Assembly: GCF_001633165.1 (NCBI RefSeq) | Contig: NZ_CP015418.1 | Coordinates: 2,666,001 to 2,730,000 of the forward strand | Source of the DNA: Rhodovulum sulfidophilum DSM 1374 | GTDB lineage: Bacteria; Pseudomonadota; Alphaproteobacteria; Rhodobacterales; Rhodobacteraceae | DNA: 64,000 bases | Direction of reading: 5' to 3' | Shown: in pieces, positions 31,962-39,644 of the stretch | How positions within the stretch are numbered: the stretch's first letter is position 1 | Layout: each line of letters starts with the position of its first letter | Program-made: the position numbers and the translations under genes | Notes under the pieces: model-generated | The model's database searches: none | What the model saw: the letters and a program-made list of their open reading frames with translations, nothing else | What the model was told of the DNA's origin: nothing

Positions 31962-31976
31962 GTTCCTAAAAAGTTC
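31962..31976. promoter_or_regulatory. LexA operator (SOS box), GTTC-N7-GTTC
   Basis: GTTC (31962-31965), seven bases, GTTC (31973-31976): an exact match to the alphaproteobacterial LexA site. It lies 63 bp upstream of a 40-codon gene and 28 bp beyond the recG stop, so it most likely controls the small gene. Confidence 0.75.
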
Positions 31977-31999
31977 TTTACAGGCGCCCCGGAAAATGA

Positions 32000-32014
32000 G
32001 AACAAAATGGCAAC
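32000..32014. promoter_or_regulatory. Second, imperfect LexA-like site
   Basis: GAAC (32000-32003), seven bases, CAAC (32011-32014): one mismatch from GAAC-N7-GAAC, the reverse form of the same operator. It is 25 bp upstream of the small gene. Two sites in tandem are compatible with tight repression. Confidence 0.45.
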
Positions 32015-32039
32015 AAAGATCCAACGGGAGCCCAAACCC

Positions 32040-32162
32040 ATGCTGACCGAGCTGAGATCCGTTCTGACCCGCTGCCGTGCCACGCTTTGGCAGGATGCCG
32101 CAGGGGCCGCTGCGCTGATGGTTCTGCTGATCGCGGGGCTGCATCTGCCGGGCCTCGTCTGA
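32040..32162 (+). CDS. 40-residue single-span membrane peptide, probable SOS-regulated gene
   Basis: A very small gene with good translation signals (GGGAG nine bases before the ATG). It encodes a basic, amphipathic N-terminus (MLTELRSVLTRCRATLWQD) followed by one hydrophobic span (about residues 19-38) and the C-terminus LHLPGLV. The N-in orientation fits the basic start. An exact LexA operator and a second near-match lie directly upstream, and a strong terminator lies downstream, so it is its own transcription unit. I do not recognise a named family. The context recalls SOS-induced division inhibitors such as Caulobacter SidA, which is also a tiny single-span protein, but I see no sequence match that proves this. 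Confidence 0.7.
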   Translation: MLTELRSVLTRCRATLWQDAAGAAALMVLLIAGLHLPGLV

Positions 32163-32252
32163 AACTTTTCCCTCTGCCTGCTGTCCAGTGTCGGACCCGT
32201 CCCCGGGTATTCGCGAAGCCTGCCTTCTTCGCCGCGCCGGACCGCTTCCTGA

Positions 32253-32288
32253 CCGCCGCCTCCTGCCCGGGAGTGCGGCGGTTTTTTT
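32253..32288 (+). terminator. Rho-independent terminator after the SOS-box gene
   Basis: Stem CCGCCGC (32253-32259) / GCGGCGG (32275-32281) with an inner CTCC/GGAG pairing, followed by seven T's (32282-32288). Confidence 0.9.
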
Positions 32289-32350
32289 ATCCTCCGCGGC
32301 CCGTGTTTTCTGTGGTCTGCGGTTTCAGTGGCCCGGGGGCCAGACGAGAA

Positions 32351-32382
32351 ACGCCCCGCCCGGGGAAATCCGGGCGGGGCGT
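32351..32382 (-). terminator. Terminator hairpin of fpr
   Basis: A perfect 13-bp GC-rich stem (32351-32363 with 32370-32382) and a 6-nt loop, 32 bp past the fpr stop. On the minus strand it is followed by TTTCTCGTCT, a moderate T tract. It may also stop rightward read-through. Confidence 0.65.
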
Positions 32383-32414
32383 CTAAATGTCTGAACCTGC
32401 CGGGTGGCGGGATG

Positions 32415-33230
32415 TCAGCCTACGAAGGCCTTCTCGACCACGTATTGGGCGGGCTCGGAATTGGCGCCCTCGTTGAGGCCCCAGCCTTCCATGATCGCCA
32501 TTACGTCCTTGTTGAAGTCGAGCGAGCCGCAGACCATGGCGCGGTCGGTGGCCGGGTCCATCTGCGTGCCCTCGAGGCCGAGATCGGCGAAGACCTTGCC
32601 CGAGGCGAGGTTGTCGGTCACCCGACCCATCCATTTCGAGCTCTCGCGGGTCGTCGTGGGATAGTATTTCAGCTTGTTGCCGACGAATTCGCCGATCAGC
32701 GGGTCTTCGGGCAGGCTCTCGACCAACTGGCGGCCGAATTCCAGTTCCGCCACCTCGCGGCAGGTATGCATCATGATGACCTCGTCATACCGCTCATAGG
32801 TATCGGGGTCGCGCATCAGGCTTGCGAAGGGGGCGATGCCGGTGCCGGTCGCGAGGAACCACAGCCGCTTGCCGGGCAGGAGTGCGTCCAGCACCAGCGT
32901 GCCCACGGGCTTGGGCCGCAGGATGATCTCGTCGCCGGGCTGGATATGCTGCAGCTTCGAGGTCAGCGGGCCGTCCTGCACCTTGATGGAATAGAAGTCG
33001 AGCCCGTCATCCCAGGACGGCGAGGCGATCGAATAGGCCCGCATGATCGGCTTGCCGTTATCGCCGGGCAGTCCGATCATCACGAACTCGCCAGAGCGGA
33101 ACCGCAGCGATTGCGGCCGCGACGTGCGGAAATAGAACAACCGGTCGGTATAGTGGCGGACCTCGGTCACGGTCTGCGCATCGGGCAGGGTCTTCTTGGC
33201 GGGCTCTGTCACGGCAGTCTGCTGGTTCAT
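32415..33230 (-). CDS. fpr: Ferredoxin--NADP reductase
   Basis: A 271-residue FAD enzyme of the bacterial Fpr class that exchanges electrons between NADP(H) and ferredoxin or flavodoxin; such enzymes support oxidative stress defence and Fe-S metabolism. The FAD motif is RAYSIASPSWDD, and LRPKPVGTLVLDAL and LATGTGIAPFASLMRDP form the NADP site. It ends YVVEKAFVG, close to the usual C-terminal VEKAFVE pattern. I give the ATG start (MNQQTAV). An in-frame GTG three codons upstream is a serious alternative because of the unusual leader. Confidence 0.95.
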   Translation of the reverse strand: MNQQTAVTEPAKKTLPDAQTVTEVRHYTDRLFYFRTSRPQSLRFRSGEFVMIGLPGDNGKPIMRAYSIASPSWDDGLDFYSIKVQDGPLTSKLQHIQPGDEIILRPKPVGTLVLDALLPGKRLWFLATGTGIAPFASLMRDPDTYERYDEVIMMHTCREVAELEFGRQLVESLPEDPLIGEFVGNKLKYYPTTTRESSKWMGRVTDNLASGKVFADLGLEGTQMDPATDRAMVCGSLDFNKDVMAIMEGWGLNEGANSEPAQYVVEKAFVG

Positions 33231-33242
33231 CAGTGTCACGTG

Positions 33243-33267
33243 ACGGGGCGATGCCCCGTTCCTCCTT
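33243..33267 (-). promoter_or_regulatory. fpr leader: strong ribosome binding site separated from the start by a hairpin
   Basis: On the minus strand the order is AAGGAGGA (complement of 33260-33267), then a perfect 7-bp hairpin ACGGGGC/GCCCCGT (33243-33259), then CAC and a GTG in frame with fpr. Unfolded, the site is too far from either start. With the hairpin formed, it lies about five bases from the GTG at 33237-33239. The stem may therefore set, or regulate, initiation. Confidence 0.4.
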
Positions 33268-33374
33268 CTAGGTGTCCTTCTCGGGCGGGAAAACCCCAAT
33301 AGCGGCCTCTGGCGGGTCGCAATGCCGTTACCACCCGGCGGGCCGGGTTTTCGCCAATTGCGGTAGCGGGCACC

Positions 33375-33388
33375 ATGACTCAAATCAA
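33375..33388. promoter_or_regulatory. Candidate Fnr/Crp-type operator
   Basis: ATGAC-N4-ATCAA, close to TTGAY-N4-RTCAA, the Fnr/FnrL consensus, with the first T replaced. It lies between fpr and a Crp/Fnr-family regulator gene, so either could be controlled from it. A single weak match can arise by chance. Confidence 0.3.
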
Positions 33389-33612
33389 GCGCGAATGTCG
33401 GAGACGAAACCATGCCGCATCATGACTGCTGAACACCCCTGCCTGCGCGCAGCCGGAGGGAGAGCTGCGGGCAGAGCTCTGGGGCCCGCATATGGCCGTT
33501 CGGTTTTGCCGAAACCGGCTTGCGGAGGCCCGATCGCCGTTACGCTGCGTTGCAACCGCAGAATGTCATCCCCGGTGCAATCGCCTTCTGGGTGTCTGAT
33601 ATCTGGCCAAGC

Positions 33613-34335
33613 ATGAAAATCGAGCAGACAAAAAACCGAATCCGCCAGATCGGCTGGTTGCGGTCTCTTCCCGTGCCCTTTGTCGACATGCTTCTGGCCG
33701 GGGCGCGGCAGCGCCATCTGTGCCGGGGCGAGGCCCTGTTCCATATGGCCGATCCCTCGCATGACATGATTGGAATCGCTGACGGAGTCGTCGATGTGGT
33801 GCTCGAGCCCGGGATCGACGGGCCGCGGCTGGGATTCGTGGCCAAGGCCGGCAACTGGCTGGGCGGGGTCGGCATGCCCGGAACCTCGCTGCGCCGCATT
33901 TCCGCCATTGCCCGTCGCGATGTCACGATATTGTCGGTTTCGGCCCAGCATATCGAAACCGTGGCGCTGGCCGATGGCGAGACCTGGCGCCATATCGCCT
34001 CGAATATCGTCAACCATTTCGACAATCTCGGGCTTTTGCTGCATGCAAATGTCCATCGCGACAATGTGGTCCGGATTCTGATCACGCTTCGGCGGCTGCA
34101 TGATTTCAACGATGGCGCCACCGAATTTCCGCTGACCCAGACCGATCTGGCCGAGATGGCGGGGCTTTCGCGCAATTCGGCCAACCGCGTGGTGCGGGTG
34201 CTGGTCGAGGACGGGCTGATCGAGACCGGCTATGGCTGGATCCGCATCCTCGATCCGTCGCGGCTTTCGGCGCGTCTGGTGCGCGCGCATCTGCCCGACT
34301 GGATCGATGTCCACCGGCAGCCGGTCGAGGCCTGA
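33613..34335 (+). CDS. Crp/Fnr-family transcriptional regulator without Fe-S cysteines
   Basis: A 240-residue regulator. The N-terminal half is a degenerate cyclic-nucleotide-type beta barrel (LCRGEALFHMADPSHDMIGI) linked by a dimer helix to a C-terminal HTH_Crp domain (LTQTDLAEMAGLSRNSANRV, then VLVEDGLIETGYGWIRILDP). It lacks the N-terminal cysteine cluster of true Fnr and has a single Cys (in RHLCRGE), so it is not an oxygen sensor of the FnrL type. It lies 185 bp upstream of dctPQM on the same strand and may control it. Effector unknown. Confidence 0.87.
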   Translation: MKIEQTKNRIRQIGWLRSLPVPFVDMLLAGARQRHLCRGEALFHMADPSHDMIGIADGVVDVVLEPGIDGPRLGFVAKAGNWLGGVGMPGTSLRRISAIARRDVTILSVSAQHIETVALADGETWRHIASNIVNHFDNLGLLLHANVHRDNVVRILITLRRLHDFNDGATEFPLTQTDLAEMAGLSRNSANRVVRVLVEDGLIETGYGWIRILDPSRLSARLVRAHLPDWIDVHRQPVEA

Positions 34336-34520
34336 GCGCGCGCCGCGTCGGTGGCTACCTTGTCGGGGGCCGCTTTGTCCGGGGCGACTTTTGCGCGCAG
34401 GATCGGAGGATGGGCAATTGGTCCCACTTGAGACTAGATGTATCATCAGCAATAAATCGACCCTACGCCCCCGAGGGGGAGGGTGTCCGATACCAAAAAC
34501 AGATCTCATGGGAGGATCGC

Positions 34521-35519
34521 ATGAAAGCTCTGACTACCGCTGCCACGGCCGTGGCGCTGACCCTGTCCGCCGGAGCCGCCTTTGCGGACTGCGATCCGGG
34601 CGAGACCGTCATCAAGTTCAGCCATGTGACCAGCTCGACCAGCCCCAAGGGCCTTGCCGCCGACCTGCTCGCCGAGCGCGTCAACAAGGAGATGGACGGC
34701 AAGGTCTGCATGGAAGTCTATCCCAACACCACGCTCTACGACGATGACAAGGTGCTGGAGGCGATGCTGAACGGCGATGTGCAGATGGCTGCGCCCTCGC
34801 TGTCGAAATTCGAGAAATACACCAAAAAGCTGCGGATCTTCGACCTGCCCTTCATGTTCAAGAACATGGAGGCGATCAACGCGTTCCAGACCTCCGAGAC
34901 CGGCGAGGCGATGAAGCAGTCGATGATGCGCCGGGGCCTTCTGGGGCTGGCCTTCTGGCATAACGGGCTCAAGCAGTTCTCGGCCGACAAGCCGCTTCTG
35001 CTGCCCGAGGATGCCAAGGGGCTGAAATTCCGGGTGCAGGCCTCGGACGTTCTGGTGGCGCAGATGGAGGCGCTCGATGCCAGCCCGCAGCCGATGGCCT
35101 TCTCCGAGGTCTATGGCGCGCTGCAGACCGGTGTCGTCGACGGTCAGGAAAACACCTGGTCGAACATCTACACCCAGAAATTCTTCGAGGTGCAGGACGG
35201 CATCACCGAATCCAACCATGGCGTGATCGACTACATGGTCGTGACCTCGGTCGAATGGTGGGAGGGGCTCGATCCCGAGATCCGCGACCAGCTGGCGACG
35301 ATCCTGCAGGAGGTGACGGTCACGCGGAACACCGAGTCGACCGCCGTCAACCAGGCCGCCAAGCAGGCGATCATCGATGCGGGCACCACGGTGCGCACGC
35401 TGACGCCCGAGGAGCGTCAGGCCTGGGTCGATGTGATGAAGCCGGTCTGGGCCGAGTTCGAGGCCGATGTCGGTGCCGATGCCATCGCGGTGGCTCAGGA
35501 AATCAACGAACAATACTGA
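34521..35519 (+). CDS. dctP: TRAP transporter substrate-binding protein, DctP family
   Basis: A 332-residue periplasmic receptor for C4-dicarboxylates or related acids. It has a signal peptide (MKALTTAATAVALTLSAGAAFA) and the TRAP-family layout: IKFSHVTSSTSPKGLAADLL, DLPFMFKNMEAINAF, the carboxylate-binding Arg segment LKFRVQASDVLVAQMEAL, and FSEVYGALQTGVVDGQENTW. GGGAGG precedes the ATG. It is first in a complete dctPQM operon. DctP is the best-fitting subfamily, but malate, succinate or fumarate specificity is not proven from sequence. Confidence 0.93.
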   Translation: MKALTTAATAVALTLSAGAAFADCDPGETVIKFSHVTSSTSPKGLAADLLAERVNKEMDGKVCMEVYPNTTLYDDDKVLEAMLNGDVQMAAPSLSKFEKYTKKLRIFDLPFMFKNMEAINAFQTSETGEAMKQSMMRRGLLGLAFWHNGLKQFSADKPLLLPEDAKGLKFRVQASDVLVAQMEALDASPQPMAFSEVYGALQTGVVDGQENTWSNIYTQKFFEVQDGITESNHGVIDYMVVTSVEWWEGLDPEIRDQLATILQEVTVTRNTESTAVNQAAKQAIIDAGTTVRTLTPEERQAWVDVMKPVWAEFEADVGADAIAVAQEINEQY

Positions 35520-35539
35520 CGCTTCGTGAACGCGCCGGG

Positions 35540-35570
35540 CGGCGGTTCCCCTGACGGGGGCCGCCGTTTT
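35540..35570 (+). terminator. Intercistronic hairpin between dctP and dctQ
   Basis: CGGCGG (35540-35545) pairs with CCGCCG (35561-35566) and CCCC with GGGG inside, followed by TTTT. It sits in the 88-bp dctP-dctQ gap. A partial terminator or 3' stabiliser here would give more of the periplasmic receptor than of the membrane subunits. Confidence 0.6.
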
Positions 35571-35607
35571 CGGCACCTGTTCGCCATGCCAGGGGAGGCT
35601 TGGGGCG

Positions 35608-36303
35608 ATGAGTGGAGCCTATCGGCCAAGGACCGCGCTGGGACGCGCGGTTCATTCCGTCGAAGAGACGGTGATCGCCCTTCTTATGGGGCTCATGGTG
35701 CTGGTCACCTTTGTCAACGTGGTGCTGCGCTATGTCTTCAATGACAGCCTGGTCTGGAGCCTCGAACTGACGCTGACCTTGTTTGCCTGGCTGGTGCTGT
35801 TCGGCATCGCCTATGGCTTCAAGATCACCATGCATCTGGGCGTGGACGCGGTCCTCAACATGGTGTCGTCGCGGTCCCAGCGGCTGTTGTCGCTGGTCGC
35901 GGTGGCGATCTGTCTGGTCTATGCGGCGCTGATGATGAAAGGGGCCTGGGATTACTGGGCGCCCTTTGCCAACATGGCGCCGACCACCGGGCACTGGTTC
36001 CCGACCGGTTTCAAGGAGATGAAGCCCTGGGATTATCGCGGCTACGTGCCGACCGAGCGCATTCCGCTGCCAGAGGTCCTGCGCGCGCCGCTCGAATACC
36101 TGTTCCTGCCCGAGGGAGAGGAACCCTATGAGAAGCTGCCCATCGCCGTGCCCTATGCGATCATCCCGTTCGGCGTGGCCATGATGCTGTACCGGCTGAT
36201 CGAGGCGGCGTTCCGGATCGTCTCCGGACGCCAGCAGGGGCTGATCGTCAGTCACGAAGCCGAGGACGCGGTCGAAGAAGCCGCCCGCGAGAAGGACGCC
36301 TGA
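35608..36303 (+). CDS. dctQ: TRAP transporter small permease, DctQ family
   Basis: A 231-residue inner-membrane subunit. Four hydrophobic spans are visible (ALLMGLMVLVTFVNVVLRYV; LVLFGIAYGFKITMHLGVDA; LLSLVAVAICLVYAALMMKG; PYAIIPFGVAMMLYRLIEAA). Between the third and fourth is a long soluble segment with several Trp and Pro, characteristic of the dicarboxylate DctQ type. It works with DctM, whose gene starts 3 bp after its stop. GGGGAGG precedes the ATG. Confidence 0.92.
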   Translation: MSGAYRPRTALGRAVHSVEETVIALLMGLMVLVTFVNVVLRYVFNDSLVWSLELTLTLFAWLVLFGIAYGFKITMHLGVDAVLNMVSSRSQRLLSLVAVAICLVYAALMMKGAWDYWAPFANMAPTTGHWFPTGFKEMKPWDYRGYVPTERIPLPEVLRAPLEYLFLPEGEEPYEKLPIAVPYAIIPFGVAMMLYRLIEAAFRIVSGRQQGLIVSHEAEDAVEEAAREKDA

Positions 36304-36306
36304 ACC

Positions 36307-37701
36307 ATGCATGTCGTTCTGTTGTTTGTCATGGTTGTCGGGTTCCTGCTGATCGGCGTGCCGATCGCGGTCTCGCTGGGCATGGCCTCGATCATCTTCC
36401 TGCTGCTGTTCTCCGACACCTCGCTGGCGTCGGTGGCGCAGTCGCTCTATCAGGCGATGGCGGGGCATTACACGCTGCTGGCCATTCCGTTCTTCATCCT
36501 GGCCTCGAGCTTCATGTCGACGGGCGGCGTGGCGCGGCGGATCATCCGCTTTGCCATCGCCTGCGTCGGGCATCTGCGGGGCGGTCTGGCCATTGCCGGG
36601 GTCTTCGCCTGCATGCTGTTCGCGGCGCTCTCGGGCTCGTCGCCCGCGACCGTGGTGGCGATCGGCTCGATCGTGATCGCGGCGATGCGCAAGGTCGGCT
36701 ACAGCCGCGATTTCGCCGCCGGGGTGATCTGCAATGCCGGCACGCTCGGCATTCTCATTCCGCCCTCCATCGTGATGGTGGTCTATGCCTCGGCGACCGA
36801 TGTCTCGGTCGGGCGGATGTTTCTCGCGGGCGTCGTCCCAGGCACGCTTGCGGGCCTGATGCTGATGACCGCGATCTATGTCATGGCCCATGTGAAGGGC
36901 ATGCCCAAGGGCGAGTGGCTGGGCTGGGGCGAGGTCTGGGAGAGCTTCCGCGACGCTTTCTGGGGGCTGATGCTGATCGCCATCATCATGCTCGGCATCT
37001 ACGGCATTCCGGGCGTCGCCTCGGCCATCTTCACGCCCACCGAAGCCGCCGCCGTCGCCTCTGTCTATGCCTTCCTGATCGCGACCTTCGTCTATCGCGA
37101 CATGGGGCCCTTGAAGGCGCAGGGCGGGCAGGGGCCGGTGGCGCTGTGGCAGAGGCCCGTGGCGCTTCTGACCGGCTTCATCCACCGCGACACCCGGCGC
37201 ACGCTGCTGGATGCGGCCAAGCTCACCATCATGCTGATGTTCATCATCGCCAATGCGCTGATCCTCAAGCATGTGCTGACCGATGAACAGGTTCCGCAGA
37301 AGATCGCGGGCGCGATGCTCGACGCCGGTTTCGGCAAGATCATGTTCCTGATCCTGGTCAACGTGATCCTGCTGATCGGCGGCCAGTTCATGGAGCCCTC
37401 GGGGCTGATCGTGATCGTGGCGCCGCTGGTCTTCCCGATCGCCATCGAGCTGGGCGTCGATCCGATCCATCTCGGCATCATCATGGTGGTGAACATGGAA
37501 ATCGGGATGATCACGCCGCCGGTCGGGCTGAACCTCTTCGTGACCTCGGGCGTGGCGGGGATGCCGATGATGCGGGTGGTGCGCGCGGCGATGCCCTTCC
37601 TCGCGGTGCTGTTCGTGTTCCTGATCCTGGTGACCTATGTCCCGGTCTTGTCGACCTGGTTGCCGACATCGCTGATGGGGCCGGAACTGATCACCAATTG
37701 A
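36307..37701 (+). CDS. dctM: TRAP transporter large permease, DctM family
   Basis: A 464-residue multi-span ion-coupled permease of the TRAP system that moves the solute delivered by DctP across the inner membrane. Family landmarks are present: VGFLLIGVPIAVSLGMAS at the N-terminus, IPFFILASSFMSTGG, LGILIPPSIVMVVYASATD, and near the end PPVGLNLFVTSGVAG. An insertion of about 40 residues in the middle (ALKAQGGQGPVALWQ region) is common in the DctM subtype. It ends the operon and is followed by a large hairpin. Confidence 0.94.
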   Translation: MHVVLLFVMVVGFLLIGVPIAVSLGMASIIFLLLFSDTSLASVAQSLYQAMAGHYTLLAIPFFILASSFMSTGGVARRIIRFAIACVGHLRGGLAIAGVFACMLFAALSGSSPATVVAIGSIVIAAMRKVGYSRDFAAGVICNAGTLGILIPPSIVMVVYASATDVSVGRMFLAGVVPGTLAGLMLMTAIYVMAHVKGMPKGEWLGWGEVWESFRDAFWGLMLIAIIMLGIYGIPGVASAIFTPTEAAAVASVYAFLIATFVYRDMGPLKAQGGQGPVALWQRPVALLTGFIHRDTRRTLLDAAKLTIMLMFIIANALILKHVLTDEQVPQKIAGAMLDAGFGKIMFLILVNVILLIGGQFMEPSGLIVIVAPLVFPIAIELGVDPIHLGIIMVVNMEIGMITPPVGLNLFVTSGVAGMPMMRVVRAAMPFLAVLFVFLILVTYVPVLSTWLPTSLMGPELITN

Positions 37702-37719
37702 TCACCAACAGATCCGGCC

Positions 37720-37783
37720 CTGCGCCGGGTCCTGTGCCGGGTCTTGCGCCTGGGCCCAACGCCCGGCACCGGGCCCGGCGCAG
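37720..37783. terminator. Long nested hairpin between dctM and the convergent scaffold gene
   Basis: An outer 10-bp perfect stem (CTGCGCCGGG 37720-37729 / CCCGGCGCAG 37774-37783) encloses an inner 7-bp stem (TGCCGGG 37735-37741 / CCCGGCA 37762-37768). It lies between convergent genes, so it may serve both. No clear T tract follows on either side. Confidence 0.5.
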
Positions 37784-37855
37784 GATTTCAGGGGGCGCGC
37801 GCAGCCCTGCCGGACCGGCCGCCAATCCGGATCTCGAAATCTGGGAAAGTGAGGT

Positions 37856-38311
37856 TCAGGCGCAGGAGGCGGCGGCCTCTGCCGCGTCGAAGGCGTCGAG
37901 CGTGGCCTCGAGCGACAGCATGATCGAGGCATGGCGGTTCTTGTAGTCCCGCGCGGGCAGCAGCACCTCGAGCCCCTCGAAGGGCGCGGCGGGCACCGGG
38001 CCCTCCTCCTTCAGCATCGCCCTGAGCTGGTCGCGCGCCGCCTCGATCTCGGCGCGGGTCCGCCCGAGGATGGCCGAGCCCACGACCGAGGCCGCGGCCT
38101 GACCCAGCGCGCAGGCCTTCACATCCTGCCCGAACCGCACGATCCGCCCGTCCTTGACATCGAGATCGACCGTGACCGTCGAGCCGCAAAGCGGCGAGCG
38201 CTTGCGCGCCGTACCCATCGGGGCCTCGAGCCGATCGAGATGCGGGATCTCGGCGGCGAGAGCCAGGATCTTCTGCGAATAGAGCTTGATCAGATCGTTC
38301 TGGGCCTGCAT
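37856..38311 (-). CDS. NifU/IscU-like iron-sulfur cluster assembly scaffold
   Basis: A 151-residue protein of the IscU/NifU N-terminal fold, on which Fe-S clusters are built. Three cysteines stand in positions resembling the scaffold ligands: PLCGSTV, VKACALGQAAASVV, and the C-terminal SCA. LYSQKILALAAEIPHLDRLE matches the helical start of this family. The ATG used is preceded by AAGGA; a start seven codons upstream is possible. No isc or suf partner genes are adjacent, so it is an orphan scaffold whose client is unclear. Confidence 0.8.
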   Translation of the reverse strand: MQAQNDLIKLYSQKILALAAEIPHLDRLEAPMGTARKRSPLCGSTVTVDLDVKDGRIVRFGQDVKACALGQAAASVVGSAILGRTRAEIEAARDQLRAMLKEEGPVPAAPFEGLEVLLPARDYKNRHASIMLSLEATLDAFDAAEAAASCA

Positions 38312-38378
38312 GGCGTTTCCTTCCCCGCGCATCTCTCATAAATAACCCGCGCGCGCCCGATTTCAAAGGAGTTCCAGA

Positions 38379-38738
38379 ATGGCCTTCGACCCCGCAAGCC
38401 TGACCTATAACGCGGACGGGCTGATCCCGGCCATTGCCCAGGACGCGGCCGGAACGGTGCTGATGATGGCCTGGATGAATGCCGAAGCGGTGGCGCGGAC
38501 GCTCGAGACCGGGCGGGTAACCTACTGGTCGCGCTCGCGCAAGGCCTTCTGGGTCAAGGGCGAGACCAGCGGCCATGTCCAGCGCCTGATCGAGATGCGC
38601 GTCGATTGCGACCGCGACTGTCTGTTGATGCTGGTCGAGCAGGCGGGGCCGGCCTGCCACACCAATCGGCGGAGCTGTTTCTACACCGCGATCCGCGACG
38701 GCGCCGAGGTCGAGATCCTCACCCCGATGGCGGATTGA
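38379..38738 (+). CDS. hisI: Phosphoribosyl-AMP cyclohydrolase
   Basis: A 119-residue zinc enzyme for the third step of histidine biosynthesis, opening the purine ring of phosphoribosyl-AMP. The signatures [42 protein letters not shown] and [13 protein letters not shown] are complete, including the zinc/active-site Cys and His residues. AAGGAG precedes the ATG. It is the stand-alone form, with no HisE fusion, and lies apart from other his genes. Confidence 0.96.
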   Translation: MAFDPASLTYNADGLIPAIAQDAAGTVLMMAWMNAEAVARTLETGRVTYWSRSRKAFWVKGETSGHVQRLIEMRVDCDRDCLLMLVEQAGPACHTNRRSCFYTAIRDGAEVEILTPMAD

Positions 38739-38748
38739 AGGCCGCCAT

Positions 38749-39588
38749 TCAAAGCCCGATCATGCGGCGGATGTCGGCGGGGCTTGCCCCCTCGGCGCGA
38801 TAGGCGGCGATGGCACGGGCATCGTCGCGCTTGGCCAGCCGCCTGCCGGTCTCGTCCAGGATCAGCCGGTGGTGGTGATAGGCGGGCGTCGGCAGCCCCA
38901 GCAGCGCCTGCAGCAGCACATGGATCGGGGTCGCCTCGAACAGATCCTCGCCGCGGGTGACCTCGCCGATCTGCTGGAAGGCGTCATCGACCACCACCGC
39001 CAGATGATAGGATGTGCCAAGGTCGCGCCGGGCCAGAACCACATCGCCCACCGTGCCGATCAGCGCCTGCGCCTCCAGCACGTGCCGTCCGGCATGCGCC
39101 GGGCCGGTCTCGGTGAAGGCGGGCAGGGCGGGGCCGAGCCGGTCGAGTGCCCGGGCCATGTCCAGCCGGATCGCGTCCTCGGGGCCGGCCTCGGCCAGTG
39201 ACCGTCCGCGACAGGTGCCGGGATAGACCAGCCCGTCGGGCCCGATCACCGGCGCGCCCGCCTGCGGTGCCGACAGGGCCGCCCGGATATCGGCACGGCG
39301 GCAGCGGCAGGGATAGGTCAGCCCCATTGCCCCCAGCCGGTCGAGGGCGTCGCGATAGGCCGCCAGCCGGTCCGACTGGCGCAGCACCGGGCGCGGCCAG
39401 TCGAGCCCGAGCCAGGCCAGATCGTCATATATCTGCGCTTCCCATTCCGGGCGCGACCGGGCGCGGTCGATATCCTCGATCCTGAGCAGCATCTCGCCGT
39501 CGCCCGCGCGTTCGAAGGCGGTCAGCGCGGCGAAGGCATGGCCCAGGTGCAGCGGGCCGGTCGGAGACGGGGCAAAGCGGGTACGCAT
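38749..39588 (-). CDS. gluQ: Glutamyl-Q tRNA(Asp) synthetase
   Basis: A 279-residue paralogue of the catalytic half of glutamyl-tRNA synthetase that attaches glutamate to queuosine 34 of tRNA-Asp. It has RFAPSPTGPLHLGHAFAALT (HIGH motif), LLRIEDIDRARSRPEWE, a Cys-rich metal site starting YPCRCRRADIR, and LAKRDDARAIAAYRAEG in place of KMSKS. The anticodon-binding half of GluRS is missing, which defines this family. It converges on hisI with 10 bp between. Confidence 0.93.
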   Translation of the reverse strand: MRTRFAPSPTGPLHLGHAFAALTAFERAGDGEMLLRIEDIDRARSRPEWEAQIYDDLAWLGLDWPRPVLRQSDRLAAYRDALDRLGAMGLTYPCRCRRADIRAALSAPQAGAPVIGPDGLVYPGTCRGRSLAEAGPEDAIRLDMARALDRLGPALPAFTETGPAHAGRHVLEAQALIGTVGDVVLARRDLGTSYHLAVVVDDAFQQIGEVTRGEDLFEATPIHVLLQALLGLPTPAYHHHRLILDETGRRLAKRDDARAIAAYRAEGASPADIRRMIGL

Positions 39589-39644
39589 GGCCGGAGGACT
39601 AGCGCGGGCCGGGCATCAGGGCCAGAGGGCTCGGAATGGAGGGC

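Larger units (their letters stand above)
33231..33612. other. Divergent region fpr / Crp-Fnr regulator
   Basis: 382 bp without a credible gene. It holds the fpr leader with a hairpin between ribosome binding site and start, and a candidate Fnr-type site at 33375-33388. Confidence 0.5.
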
